Shown piece by piece: positions 1 through 5,901 of a stretch of DNA of 32,702 bases. The position numbers were made by a program, and so were the translations under genes. This DNA comes from a virus, in the IMG/VR virus record IMGVR_UViG_3300046460_000177, positions 1 through 32,702 of that record; one strand, 5' to 3'. The notes beneath the pieces are model-generated. The model saw only the letters and a list, made by a program, of their open reading frames with translations, made no database searches and was not told where the DNA came from. Every line of letters begins with the position of its first letter. Positions within the stretch are counted from its first letter, which is position 1.

Positions 1-9
1 GGTTGCGAT
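1..9. repeat. 9-base terminal direct repeat (left copy)
   Basis: The first nine bases, GGTTGCGAT, are identical to the last nine bases of the window (32694-32702). The small terminase gene starts 76 bases from the right end and an HNH endonuclease gene ends 79 bases from the left end, so this is the expected place for a cos site. The repeat could be a single-strand overhang reported at both ends, or the overlap of a circular assembly. The sequence alone cannot distinguish these. Confidence 0.6.
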
Positions 10-15
10 ATGTCC

Positions 16-50
16 GATTTCTAAAAATCCCTGGGAGATCCCGGGAAATC
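16..50. other. AT-rich palindromic element near the genome end (possible cos-associated site)
   Basis: This short stretch is much richer in A/T than the rest of the window. It holds two adjacent near-palindromes, TCCCTGGGA (28-36) and TCCCGGGA (39-46), flanked by GATTT (16-20) and AAATC (46-50), which are inverted copies of each other. It lies between the end of the HNH gene and the window end, next to the terminase genes if the ends are joined. A terminase recognition or nicking site is a reasonable inference. A transcript-end hairpin for the HNH gene is the alternative. Confidence 0.35.
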
Positions 51-79
51 TGAGATCGAAATGCTTTTGACCTGCGGTT

Positions 80-373
80 TTATGGGCCCGCGAACCAGTC
101 GACTGACGTGACGAGCTGCACCACATCGGCCAAGGGGCGGTCGCCCTTCTCGCTGTTGCACTTCCTCAGGCAGATGGGGCAGCCGGCCACGCCATGGATG
201 GGCGCGAGGTTGTCGGGGTCGAGGCGTGCGCCGCCCTTGCTGACGGGGATGACGTGGTCGGTGGCGTCGGATCCGCTGTGGCCGCAGACGATGCAGACGT
301 CGGATGCGGCGAGGATGCGGGCACGCATCTGCCGGTACTCGTAGCTGGTGAGCTCGTCCCGATCTGTGGCCAC
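80..373 (-). CDS. HNH endonuclease next to the terminase genes
   Basis: This 97-residue protein is a small HNH nuclease. The core has a Cys pair (C27, C30), the DH motif (D39, H40), the asparagine of the DPDN segment (N55), and a second Cys group ending in KCN (C65, C68, C72, N73), giving a zinc-stabilised beta-beta-alpha metal fold. The GTG start at 373 was chosen because AAGGGGA lies just upstream. A longer reading frame continues upstream but would run into the divergent gene starting at 438. If the window ends are joined, the gene lies about 150 bases upstream of the small terminase gene in the same direction. HNH proteins in that position (as in HK97) work with the large terminase in cutting and packaging DNA, and that is the inferred role here. 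Confidence 0.88.
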   Translation of the reverse strand: MATDRDELTSYEYRQMRARILAASDVCIVCGHSGSDATDHVIPVSKGGARLDPDNLAPIHGVAGCPICLRKCNSEKGDRPLADVVQLVTSVDWFAGP

Positions 374-437
374 ATCATCCCCTTGGCGCCCAGGTCGTCG
401 GTACGATCCGTCCACCAACGCAGGAGGGGGGACGTCA

Positions 438-989
438 ATGCCGACGTTCAATGTGAGACCGGACATCGATGCTGCGGCCGCGAAGCTGAGCAGCACCCTG
501 GGATCCAAGCGGGAGATCCAGCGTCTGCCCGAGGTGCTGTGGGAGGGCGAGACGGTCGAGATGCTCGCCACGGGGCAGTACGGCGGAGGGGCTGGGCTGG
601 TCGCCATGACCAACCTGCGGCTGATCTTCTACAAGAACGGGATCATGCAGCAGAAGGTCGAGGACTTCCCCTACGGGAAGATCTCCTCGGTGCAGTGGCA
701 GGGCGGCATGATCATGGGCACGCTCACGGTGTACACCTCGGGCAACCGGGCGGACATCAAGAACATGCCGAAGGACCAGGGCAAGGCCTTGGCTGATGAC
801 CTGCGTCGCCACATCGCTCAGGGGACGGCGCCTGGAGCTGTTGCTCCGGCCTATGCGCCTGCGCCTGTTGCTGCGGCGGCGCCGGACGTTGCGAGCCGGT
901 TGGCCACGCTGGAACAGCTGCGCGCGCAGGGGCTGGTGTCAGACGAGGAGTACGCCCAGCGGCGGACTCAGATCCTCGACAGTCTGTAG
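438..989 (+). CDS. PH-like domain protein with C-terminal SHOCT domain
   Basis: This 183-residue protein has a central beta-rich segment (about residues 38-120) of the bacterial PH-like type, including LVAMTNLRLIFY, which matches the TNxRLIF pattern of that family. A Pro/Ala-rich linker (about 128-147) follows, then a short C-terminal SHOCT domain (about 150-183) with the typical LxxLxxxGLVSDEEYAQRR pattern. SHOCT domains are small helical modules often found at the ends of membrane-associated or oligomeric bacterial proteins. The start is fixed by AGGAGG at 422-427. It is one of only three plus-strand genes, diverges from the HNH gene and ends in its own strong hairpin, so it is probably expressed independently. 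A lysogen-expressed cargo function is possible but is inference. Confidence 0.85.
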   Translation: MPTFNVRPDIDAAAAKLSSTLGSKREIQRLPEVLWEGETVEMLATGQYGGGAGLVAMTNLRLIFYKNGIMQQKVEDFPYGKISSVQWQGGMIMGTLTVYTSGNRADIKNMPKDQGKALADDLRRHIAQGTAPGAVAPAYAPAPVAAAAPDVASRLATLEQLRAQGLVSDEEYAQRRTQILDSL

Positions 990-999
990 GGCTGGCAGG

Positions 1000-1038
1000 C
1001 CGAAGCCCCAGCCGTTGAGTGGTCGGCTGGGGCTTCGG
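1000..1038. terminator. Strong hairpin terminator between convergent transcripts
   Basis: A perfect 15-base inverted repeat, CCGAAGCCCCAGCCG (1000-1014) and its complement (1024-1038), encloses a 9-base loop. It starts 11 bases after the plus-strand PH/SHOCT gene stop and lies 70 bases beyond the last gene of the minus-strand early operon, so it can end transcription from both sides. Confidence 0.85.
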
Positions 1039-1107
1039 TGTGTGTCTGTGGTGCCGGTTGAGGGCACAGTTGTACACCCGGATCGTCACACGCTGGCTGA
1101 CCTGCGG

Positions 1108-1308
1108 TCAAGCGGCTGAGCGTGCGCCGCGTTTGACGGCGAGGGCGGCGACGTCCCGGGCGGTGTACCAGGGGTGCCGTTCGGTGCCGCCGACGCGGGT
1201 GAGTTGGCCTCGGTAGACGAGGTTGCGGAGCGCGCCGGGGGTGATGCCGAGGGCGCGTTGGGCGTCGCGGGCGGTGTAGTAGCCGGGCGGGGCGAGGGGG
1301 TCGTCCAT
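1108..1308 (-). CDS. Small helix-turn-helix DNA-binding protein, excisionase/MerR-like
   Basis: This 66-residue basic protein contains YYTARDAQRALGITPGAL followed by VYRGQL and a wing-like segment ending WYTARDVAAL. The pattern of a recognition helix, a short basic wing and a closing helix is that of excisionase-type or MerR-like winged helices that read DNA. The ATG at 1308 follows GGAGA at a suitable distance. It is the last gene of the minus-strand early region, after a hairpin at 1327-1355 and before the strong terminator at 1000-1038. It could be a recombination directionality factor or a small repressor. A second candidate lies at 11138-11395, nearer the integrase, so the factor role is less likely here. 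Confidence 0.75.
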   Translation of the reverse strand: MDDPLAPPGYYTARDAQRALGITPGALRNLVYRGQLTRVGGTERHPWYTARDVAALAVKRGARSAA

Positions 1309-1326
1309 GTCTCCATGATGCGCGAG

Positions 1327-1355
1327 AGCCCCACCGCGACGGGTGCGGTGGGGCT
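1327..1355 (-). terminator. Hairpin terminator in the early operon
   Basis: A perfect 11-base inverted repeat, AGCCCCACCGC (1327-1337) and its complement (1345-1355), has a 7-base loop. It lies between the 25-residue peptide ending at 1371 and the HTH gene starting at 1308. There is no clear T-run, as is usual in actinomycetes. Confidence 0.65.
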
Positions 1356-1370
1356 GGTCTCGGCGTGGGG

Positions 1371-1448
1371 TCAGTGGCCGCAGTTCTCGGTCCACCAGCC
1401 GCATGTGGCGCAGTACTCGTGGACGCGGGCGATCAGGCGTCGGATCAC
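1371..1448 (-). CDS. Possible 25-residue Cys-containing peptide
   Basis: A GTG at 1448 overlaps the stop of the upstream membrane protein gene in the GTGA arrangement seen repeatedly in this operon. It opens a frame of 25 residues with the CATCGWW pattern near the end and a further Cys three residues from the C-terminus. The peptide is basic at the N-terminus and could bind a metal through its three Cys and two His residues. I do not recognise it. The evidence is translational coupling and position just before a hairpin. It may be non-coding. Confidence 0.4.
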   Translation of the reverse strand: MIRRLIARVHEYCATCGWWTENCGH

Positions 1449-1816
1449 GGGGTGTTCACCTCCCCGGCGATGTGGATGTGCGTGTGGCCGGGGCGGTCGG
1501 GCAGCTCCACCTTGTAGATCGACTTCCCCTTCTGGCCTTCGAGAGGGGTCACGCTTACGACGTCGTGAGCTGCACATTCGCGGCAGGAGGGGCGGTCCTC
1601 CCTCGGTGGGGGAGTGGCGGACGAATCGGACATGCGGCGGGCTGATCGCCAGAGGGCGACCGCCCCGGAGACGACGACCAGGAGCACCCCGGCCGCCTGG
1701 TCAGCGGCGAAGGCTGCACCGATCACGACCCCGCCGAGGGCGAAGAGGACGCATCCGCCGGCCGCCCGGGACGGCTCTGTCGGCTCGTCGTCCGGCGCCT
1801 TCTTCTTCGCGGCCAT
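1445..1816 (-). CDS. Small membrane protein with a C-terminal Cys/His segment
   Basis: This 123-residue protein begins with a lysine-rich stretch (MAAKKKAPDDE), followed by two adjacent hydrophobic segments (about residues 21-38 and 41-57) likely to span the membrane as a hairpin. A polar cytoplasmic tail carries SCRECAAHD (Cys78, Cys81, His84) and ends in a beta-rich, His-containing segment (HTHIHIAGE). The start ATG overlaps the upstream stop by one base (TGATG). It belongs to a run of four consecutive membrane-protein genes (1445-3242). I recognise no named family. Its role, for example in host-envelope effects or element maintenance, is unknown. Confidence 0.75.
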   Translation of the reverse strand: MAAKKKAPDDEPTEPSRAAGGCVLFALGGVVIGAAFAADQAAGVLLVVVSGAVALWRSARRMSDSSATPPPREDRPSCRECAAHDVVSVTPLEGQKGKSIYKVELPDRPGHTHIHIAGEVNTP

Positions 1817-2325
1817 CAGAGGGCCGCGTACACGTGGTCGGCGACGTAGTTCGCAGCCTGCGCGAGGGGCACCGCGGCGAACCCCGCGACCCCGGCCGAG
1901 GTGCCGAGGGTGATGCCGCACCAGGCGCCACGCTTCAGTTCGCCCGCACCGTCGCCCGCCTTCTTCACGGCCGCGGCGAACACAGCGGTGAGGATGAGCA
2001 CGAGGCAGTTCCCGGGGCCGGACAGGGGCACGAAAGTCTTGGCGGCCGCGAGCTGGCCGCCGCTCTCTCCGACGCCCCAGATCAGGGCCGCGTCGCCGAG
2101 CCAGTTGGACAGGCCGAGGACGGCGCTGGACGCGGTGCCGATGAGTCCGGCGACACCGAGGGTGGTGAGGCAGCCGTAGCACCAGGACGCGAGCCAGGGC
2201 AGCAGGGCGGATGCGTGGCGGGCCGGGTCCTTCATCAGTCGCTTGCGGCCGGGCCACCAGGTGACGACCTGGTAGGCGAGGAGGCAGATGCCGACGGTGA
2301 CGCCGCCGTAGGTGACGTAGTTCAA
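1816..2325 (-). CDS. Multi-pass membrane protein of unknown function
   Basis: This 169-residue protein is mostly hydrophobic, with about four candidate membrane spans: an N-terminal one after MNYVTYGG, one around LGVAGLIGTASSAVLGL, one around GNCLVLILTAVFAAAV, and a weaker one near the end (GITLGTSAGVAGFAAV). A positively charged loop (GRKRLMKD) follows the first span, which would place it inside the cell. The gene overlaps the next one by one base (TGATG) and lies 9 bases after the gene ending at 2335, so it is part of the same operon. Membrane clusters like this accompany DUF2637 proteins in Streptomyces mobile elements, but I cannot assign a function. Confidence 0.75.
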   Translation of the reverse strand: MNYVTYGGVTVGICLLAYQVVTWWPGRKRLMKDPARHASALLPWLASWCYGCLTTLGVAGLIGTASSAVLGLSNWLGDAALIWGVGESGGQLAAAKTFVPLSGPGNCLVLILTAVFAAAVKKAGDGAGELKRGAWCGITLGTSAGVAGFAAVPLAQAANYVADHVYAAL

Positions 2326-2334
2326 GGTGGGTCC

Positions 2335-2481
2335 TCAGCGGTACATGGCCACGCCGAGCGCGGCGAGGGTGAGCACGAGGGCGACGGTCCCGGTGATGCG
2401 GGGGACGTCGTGGAGCGCGACGGCGCACAGCCCGAGGAGGGCGAGCAGGGCGGTGCCGGCGAAGAACGCGGCGAGGATCAC
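2335..2481 (-). CDS. 48-residue membrane peptide
   Basis: A GTG at 2481 overlaps the stop of the DUF2637-like gene as GTGA and opens a frame encoding 48 residues. The product is nearly all hydrophobic, with two spans (about residues 2-22 and 30-46) separated by HDVPRIT. It ends nine bases before the next membrane-protein gene. Coupling, coherent membrane topology and a minimal gap on both sides support a real gene despite its size. No family recognised. Confidence 0.7.
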   Translation of the reverse strand: MILAAFFAGTALLALLGLCAVALHDVPRITGTVALVLTLAALGVAMYR

Positions 2482-3242
2482 GCCCGGGTCAGCTCGCTCT
2501 GGATGCGCTGGGCGCGCGGTTGGCCGATCGAGTACGTATCCCGCAGGGACCGGATCGAGGGTGCGCGGCCCTTGGCGAGCAGCTGCTCGAAGTCCTCGCG
2601 GGCGCGCTCGGTCAGCTCGTCCTGGCGGCCGTCGGCGCGCTCGTATCCGGGCGGGAGTGGCGGTGTATCCGCCGTATCCGTGGGCGTATCCAGGGCGGGC
2701 GGGCCGTCGTCGGCGCGTCCGTGTTCGTCCTGCTCGGGCCCGGGATACACCTCGGGGTACGCGGTGATACGCGGGAACTGTTCGAGGCTGGCGAACGGGC
2801 CGAGGACGGGCATGGCCGGGTGCTGCTCGATGGGCTCGGGGTCGGGCGTATCCCGGCGTACCTCGACGGACAGGTACGCCTCGGGTACGGCGGGTACGGC
2901 CGGGCCGTCGGCGGCCTCCGGGTGGTGTTCGGACAGCCGGTGAACCCGCCACAGGACGAGCGGGGCGACCGCCGAGACGGCGACGACGAGGGCCACGGAT
3001 ACGGGGAGGAGGCCGACCTCGACGAGGTGGCTCGCGGCGTTCACGGCGATGAGTACGGTGACGACGGCGAGGACGTCGCGGCGGGCCCTGAGGGCGGCGA
3101 GGGCGTACACGTCGAGGGCGGCCGGGACGCCGGCGGCGACGTAGGTGCCGAACCCACACGCGACGGCGAGGTTGTACTCGGCGGAGGCAAGGACGGTGAG
3201 GACCGCGGCAAGCGCGGCCCACAGCAGCGGGTCACGCTTCAC
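2478..3242 (-). CDS. DUF2637-like membrane protein with a C-terminal HTH-like tail
   Basis: This 254-residue protein starts with MKRDPLLW and has about four membrane spans within the first 105 residues (around 6-24, 28-50, 56-73 and 78-100). This layout and composition fit DUF2637, the family of SpdB-type spread proteins of Streptomyces plasmids that also occurs in actinophages. An acidic, proline-rich linker (about 105-205) follows. The last 30 residues (SIRSLRDTYSIGQPRAQ) look like a helix-turn-helix, so the protein may tether a DNA contact to the membrane. It overlaps the upstream gene by 11 bases and the downstream peptide by 4. In plasmids the family helps spread DNA within mycelium; a role in the phage is inferred only by analogy. 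Confidence 0.75.
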   Translation of the reverse strand: MKRDPLLWAALAAVLTVLASAEYNLAVACGFGTYVAAGVPAALDVYALAALRARRDVLAVVTVLIAVNAASHLVEVGLLPVSVALVVAVSAVAPLVLWRVHRLSEHHPEAADGPAVPAVPEAYLSVEVRRDTPDPEPIEQHPAMPVLGPFASLEQFPRITAYPEVYPGPEQDEHGRADDGPPALDTPTDTADTPPLPPGYERADGRQDELTERAREDFEQLLAKGRAPSIRSLRDTYSIGQPRAQRIQSELTRA

Positions 3243-3618
3243 GGCCGGCCTCCTCGGCGAGGATCAGCAGCCGGTCGGCGAGGGTGCGCAGCCGGTCGGC
3301 GTAGGTGTCGAGGTCGGCGGCCAGCTGGTAGACGGCGCGGGCGTCGAGCGTCCGCCCCAGGGGGTGAACGGAGACGCCGGGCGTGCGGCCGCCGAGGTGG
3401 GCCGGTCCGGGCGAGGCGTAGGGCGACTGCACGATCTCGGCCGAGAACAGGACGGTTCCGAGGTGGGTGCAGTCGACGGCGGGCCCGGCGTGGATGAGGT
3501 CGACGCGGAGGCTGTTGGGGTCGTGGTGTGTGTGGCCGGCGCACCAGGACGGCTCGGGGAGGGTCACCGGGCCGTGGTCGGCGGTGGCCAGGGTGACGGT
3601 GCGGGGATCGGTGCTCAC
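3232..3618 (-). CDS. DUF6907-like small protein
   Basis: This 128-residue protein has an N-terminal beta-rich region with TVTLATADHGPVTLPEPSWC and a following CAGHTHHD segment, matching the pattern (PxPxWCxGH) of small Streptomyces proteins grouped as DUF6907. The C-terminal third is helical (about residues 92-125, repeated ADRLRTLADRLL), perhaps a coiled coil. The start overlaps the upstream stop as ATGA. Such proteins are common in Streptomyces integrative elements and phages, usually beside DUF2637 genes as here. No biochemical role is known to me. The Cys/His cluster at about residues 26-32 could bind a metal. Confidence 0.65.
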   Translation of the reverse strand: MSTDPRTVTLATADHGPVTLPEPSWCAGHTHHDPNSLRVDLIHAGPAVDCTHLGTVLFSAEIVQSPYASPGPAHLGGRTPGVSVHPLGRTLDARAVYQLAADLDTYADRLRTLADRLLILAEEAGREA

Positions 3619-3941
3619 TGGTCCTCCCCGGCGGGGAGGGTGACGGCCTCGGTCCAGGTCTTGCCGGCGTCGAGGGCGGCGTGGGCCTGGTCGACGGTGA
3701 CGTATCCGGTGACGGGGTGTTCGGCGAGGCGCTCGCGCAGGTAGTTCGCGGTCCAGGCCGGGCCGAGGTCGGGGCCGTCGTCGAGGAAGTTCCGCAGGGC
3801 GATCCGGGCGTGTACGACGCGGGTGGCGAGCAGCCGGTCGTGTACGTCGGATCCGCCTGTGGTGGCCGGGTGCGGGAGGTCGATCGCTTCGAGGACGGCG
3901 GCGATGAGGTCGCGGACGTCGTCGGGGAGATTGGCGGTCAC
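3615..3941 (-). CDS. Small acidic protein of unknown function
   Basis: This 108-residue protein starts at a GTG that overlaps the upstream stop (GTGA) and ends by overlapping the next start (ATGA). The sequence is acidic and probably mainly helical: a first helix DDVRDLIAAVLEAID, then HDRLLATRVVHARIALRNFLDD, and a later WTANYLRERLAEH. No motif identifies a family. Codon and overlap patterns match the rest of the operon. The protein may pair with the DUF6907-like product encoded immediately after it, but this rests only on gene order. Confidence 0.7.
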   Translation of the reverse strand: MTANLPDDVRDLIAAVLEAIDLPHPATTGGSDVHDRLLATRVVHARIALRNFLDDGPDLGPAWTANYLRERLAEHPVTGYVTVDQAHAALDAGKTWTEAVTLPAGEDQ

Positions 3942-4099
3942 CGGGCCGCCGCCTTGCGGATGGTGCCGGTGACGCCGGCCTCGGTGACGCGCACGGTGAA
4001 GGTGCGGGTGGCCGAGCGGCGGATGACGCCTGCGGCGACGAGGCGCCGGGCGGGGCTGATCTGCGCGCATGCGGGCGCGCTAGGGTTCTTCCTGTCCAT
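3938..4099 (-). CDS. 53-residue basic protein
   Basis: The product begins MDRKNPSAPACAQISPARR and is strongly basic with a beta-like C-terminal half (TRTFTVRVTEAGVTGTIRK). The ATG at 4099 has no clear ribosome binding site, but the stop is coupled to the next gene by GTGA, and the frame from this ATG lacks the arginine/proline repeats typical of false frames here. A longer upstream extension looks spurious. Small basic proteins of this kind often bind nucleic acid. Nothing more specific can be said. Confidence 0.55.
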   Translation of the reverse strand: MDRKNPSAPACAQISPARRLVAAGVIRRSATRTFTVRVTEAGVTGTIRKAAAR

Positions 4100-4220
4100 T
4101 ACGAGGCCTATCTCGTGGTGGGAAGTGCCGGGGCGTGTCAGCGCTCCGGTGCGGTAGGGGTCGGGCGGCGCGCGCGCCTCGGGTGTTCCACCACCCGGGA
4201 GCTGCTGTCCGGCCCCGCTT

Positions 4221-4469
4221 CTATTCGGTTGTCGGGTACTTCTTGATCGCGTTGCTGACGGCGGTGTAGCTCTTCCCGACGTCCTTGGCGACCTTGTAAA
4301 CGCTGCCGAGTTCGGCCTTGCCGTCGGCGAGGGCCTGGGCGCGTCGCTTGGCGGCTTCGAGTAGCTGCGACTGGAGCTGTTCCACCAGCTCGTCCTCACG
4401 CTGGAACCGAACCCGCCAGGGTTCTTCGGTCACAACGCGGACACTATCACAGGGGGGTGTGATAGTCAC
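4221..4469 (-). CDS. Small helix-turn-helix protein
   Basis: This 82-residue protein has a charged helical N-terminal half (QREDELVEQLQSQLLEAAKRR, about residues 25-45), followed by a compact HTH, GSVYKVAKDVGKSYTAVSNA, and ends IKKYPTTE. The second helix of the HTH (SYTAVSNAIKK) would be the recognition helix. GTG at 4469 is preferred because it overlaps the upstream stop as GTGA and follows AGGAGAA; a later GTG (VTEEPW) lacks a binding site. The first codons lie over a perfect inverted repeat (4443-4466), so the protein may bind its own coding start. It is probably a small transcription or copy-control regulator. Confidence 0.72.
   Translation of the reverse strand: MTITPPCDSVRVVTEEPWRVRFQREDELVEQLQSQLLEAAKRRAQALADGKAELGSVYKVAKDVGKSYTAVSNAIKKYPTTE
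4443..4466. promoter_or_regulatory. Perfect 9-base inverted repeat, operator-like
   Basis: The arms ACTATCACA (4443-4451) and TGTGATAGT (4458-4466) are separated by six G residues. The AT-rich arms stand out against the GC-rich surroundings and give a 15-base centre-to-centre spacing typical of dimeric HTH operators. The element covers the start of the HTH gene at 4221-4469 and touches the stop codon of the upstream gene, so binding here could control the downstream half of the early operon. Confidence 0.55.
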
Positions 4470-5098
4470 GCGTTCTCCTGCTCCGGCTGGTGGTGCAGGA
4501 GCAGCAGCCAGTCCTGCTCCGTGGCGTACACCGCGTGGCACCACTCGCACACCAGCCTGGTCTGCCCCGGCTGGTGACGGATGACCGCCCCGCAGATCAC
4601 GCCCGACGAGTCGATCGACACGCACTGGCCGATCCGTCGGCCGCGCTCCGGGAGGGCGCCGACGATCGACAGCGCGGCGCCCTCCATCTCGCGGACCTCC
4701 CGGGCCAGATCGCCGGCCGCCGGGTACGACGCGGCGATCCACGACAGTTCCATCCCGAGCCAGCGCGCCGCGGCCAGCACGCGCCGCTCAACGCCCCCGG
4801 TGACGGCGGGCTCGCCCCAGCCGCGCACCCGCTGCACGTCCGACCGCCAGCCCTCCAGGACGAGGGCGATGCCGCCGTAGCGAAGGTCGAGGACAGCCTC
4901 GTCAACGGGCAGGCCCGGCTCGGTGCGGCTGGTCGAAACGCGCTCGCCGCTGCCGCGGGCGGCCGGGGTGAGGAACCCGGCCAGCGCCGCGTACAGCTTC
5001 GGCATGCGGTCGAGGCGCTCGGCCAGGGCGAGCGTGTCTCCGGGGCAGAGGTAGCCGTGCTCGAGGGCGCGCTCGCACAGGCCGCAGGCCGCGCTCAC
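4466..5098 (-). CDS. Zinc-ribbon-like protein of unknown function
   Basis: This 210-residue protein has an N-terminal Cys set (CGLCERALEHGYLC, residues 5-18) and a C-terminal pair of knuckles, QCVSIDSSGVICG (about 158-170) and LVCEWCHAVY (about 182-191), which probably bind zinc. The middle (about 60-145) is helical with conserved-looking RVRGWGEPA and WLGMELSWIA. The layout is familiar from hypothetical proteins of Streptomyces phages and genomic islands, and a nucleic-acid role is plausible. It is coupled at both ends (ATGA with the upstream gene, GTGA with the downstream HTH gene). Function is not assigned. Confidence 0.72.
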   Translation of the reverse strand: MSAACGLCERALEHGYLCPGDTLALAERLDRMPKLYAALAGFLTPAARGSGERVSTSRTEPGLPVDEAVLDLRYGGIALVLEGWRSDVQRVRGWGEPAVTGGVERRVLAAARWLGMELSWIAASYPAAGDLAREVREMEGAALSIVGALPERGRRIGQCVSIDSSGVICGAVIRHQPGQTRLVCEWCHAVYATEQDWLLLLHHQPEQENA

Positions 5099-5295
5099 GC
5101 GCGGCTCCGGTGCTGCAACCGGTAGAGGCGGAAGGTGTTCAGGTACCGGTCCCCGGCCGCGCCCTTCAACGCGGCCTGGGCAGCGGTGGCGGAGCGGCGG
5201 GCGTCCTTGCTTGCCCAGTAGGCGTGCAGGACGTTCATGCCCTGCGAGCCGAGGGCGAGCCCGATGGCCAGCATTGAGATCTCGTTCGAGGTCAC
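5095..5295 (-). CDS. 66-residue protein with an N-terminal hydrophobic helix
   Basis: The GTG at 5295 is supported by TAGGAG five bases upstream; the same TCGAC spacer precedes the GTG of the gene at 14426-14629. The product has a hydrophobic or amphipathic first helix (SMLAIGLALGSQGMNVL), then a basic helix (SKDARRSATAAQAALKG) and a basic C-terminus (FRLYRLQHRSRA). It lies between the single-stranded DNA-binding protein gene and the zinc protein gene, with a 4-base overlap to the latter. It may be a small membrane-associated or DNA-associated protein. Confidence 0.65.
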   Translation of the reverse strand: MTSNEISMLAIGLALGSQGMNVLHAYWASKDARRSATAAQAALKGAAGDRYLNTFRLYRLQHRSRA

Positions 5296-5308
5296 GTCGA
5301 CTCCTAGG

Positions 5309-5839
5309 TCAGAAGGGCGGGTTGTCCGAGTAGCCCGCGCCCTGCGCGGCGGGCTGCTGCTGCGGCTGGCCGTTGCCCCAGCCGCCCGCCTGCTGCTGGC
5401 CGTTGGCGGGCTGCGCGTTGGACCACGGGTCAGCTGTTTCACTTGAAACACCTGCCGCCCGCTGGCCGCCGCCCGCCGGGTTCTTCGTCACCTTGGCGGT
5501 GGCCCGGGCGAGGGTCGGCCCGACCTCGTCGACGTCCAGCTCGTACACGGTGCGCTTCACGCCCTGGCCGTCCTCGTAGGACCGCTGCTTCAGCCGTCCC
5601 TGGACGATGACGCGCACGCCCTTGGCGAGGGACTCGGCCACGTTCTCGGCGGCCTGCCGCCACACCGAGCAGGTGAGGAACAGAGCGTCGCCGTCCTTCC
5701 ACTCGCTGGTCTGCTTGTCGTAGACGCGCGGGGTGGAGGCGATGCGGAACTTGGCGACGGCCGCGCCGGCCGGGGTGAAGCGGAGTTCGGGGTCGTCGAC
5801 CAGGTTGCCGACGACGGTGATGACGGTCTCGCCTGCCAT
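5309..5839 (-). CDS. ssb: Single-stranded DNA-binding protein
   Basis: This 176-residue protein has a full OB-fold domain (about residues 1-110) with the family hallmarks [20 protein letters not shown], the tryptophan motif [18 protein letters not shown] and [17 protein letters not shown] disordered Gly/Gln/Asn-rich linker follows (about 118-168). The tip ends SDNPPF, the acidic C-terminal peptide that recruits replication and repair proteins. Length and layout match actinobacterial SSB. A clear AAGGAG site precedes the ATG. It covers single-stranded DNA exposed by the primase-polymerase/helicase encoded at 6761-9583 and is separated from the preceding gene by a hairpin at 5872-5898. Confidence 0.96.
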   Translation of the reverse strand: MAGETVITVVGNLVDDPELRFTPAGAAVAKFRIASTPRVYDKQTSEWKDGDALFLTCSVWRQAAENVAESLAKGVRVIVQGRLKQRSYEDGQGVKRTVYELDVDEVGPTLARATAKVTKNPAGGGQRAAGVSSETADPWSNAQPANGQQQAGGWGNGQPQQQPAAQGAGYSDNPPF

Positions 5840-5871
5840 GGCGGGCTCCTTCTGTGGTGTGCTGGAGGGAG

Positions 5872-5898
5872 GCCGGGCCTGATACGAACAGGCCCGGC
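5872..5898 (-). terminator. Hairpin between the 5902-6543 gene and ssb
   Basis: A perfect 10-base inverted repeat, GCCGGGCCTG (5872-5881) and its complement (5889-5898), has a 7-base loop. It lies three bases after the upstream gene's stop. It may end transcription partially, setting the level of the downstream ssb operon. Confidence 0.65.
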
Positions 5899-5901
5899 TG
5901 A

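Noticed and set aside
80-613. A longer version of the HNH protein starting at 613
   Set aside because: The extra 80 residues are Ser/Pro/Arg-rich, would overlap the divergent PH/SHOCT gene, and a good ribosome binding site exists only for the shorter start at 373.
1174-2943. A 589-codon plus-strand frame across the membrane-gene cluster
   Set aside because: It is arginine/glycine-rich, has no recognised fold and lies opposite four coupled genes.
1108-5300. A conjugative element
   Set aside because: Although DUF2637-like and regulatory genes resemble element cargo, no FtsK/SpoIIIE-type translocase or relaxase is present anywhere in the window.
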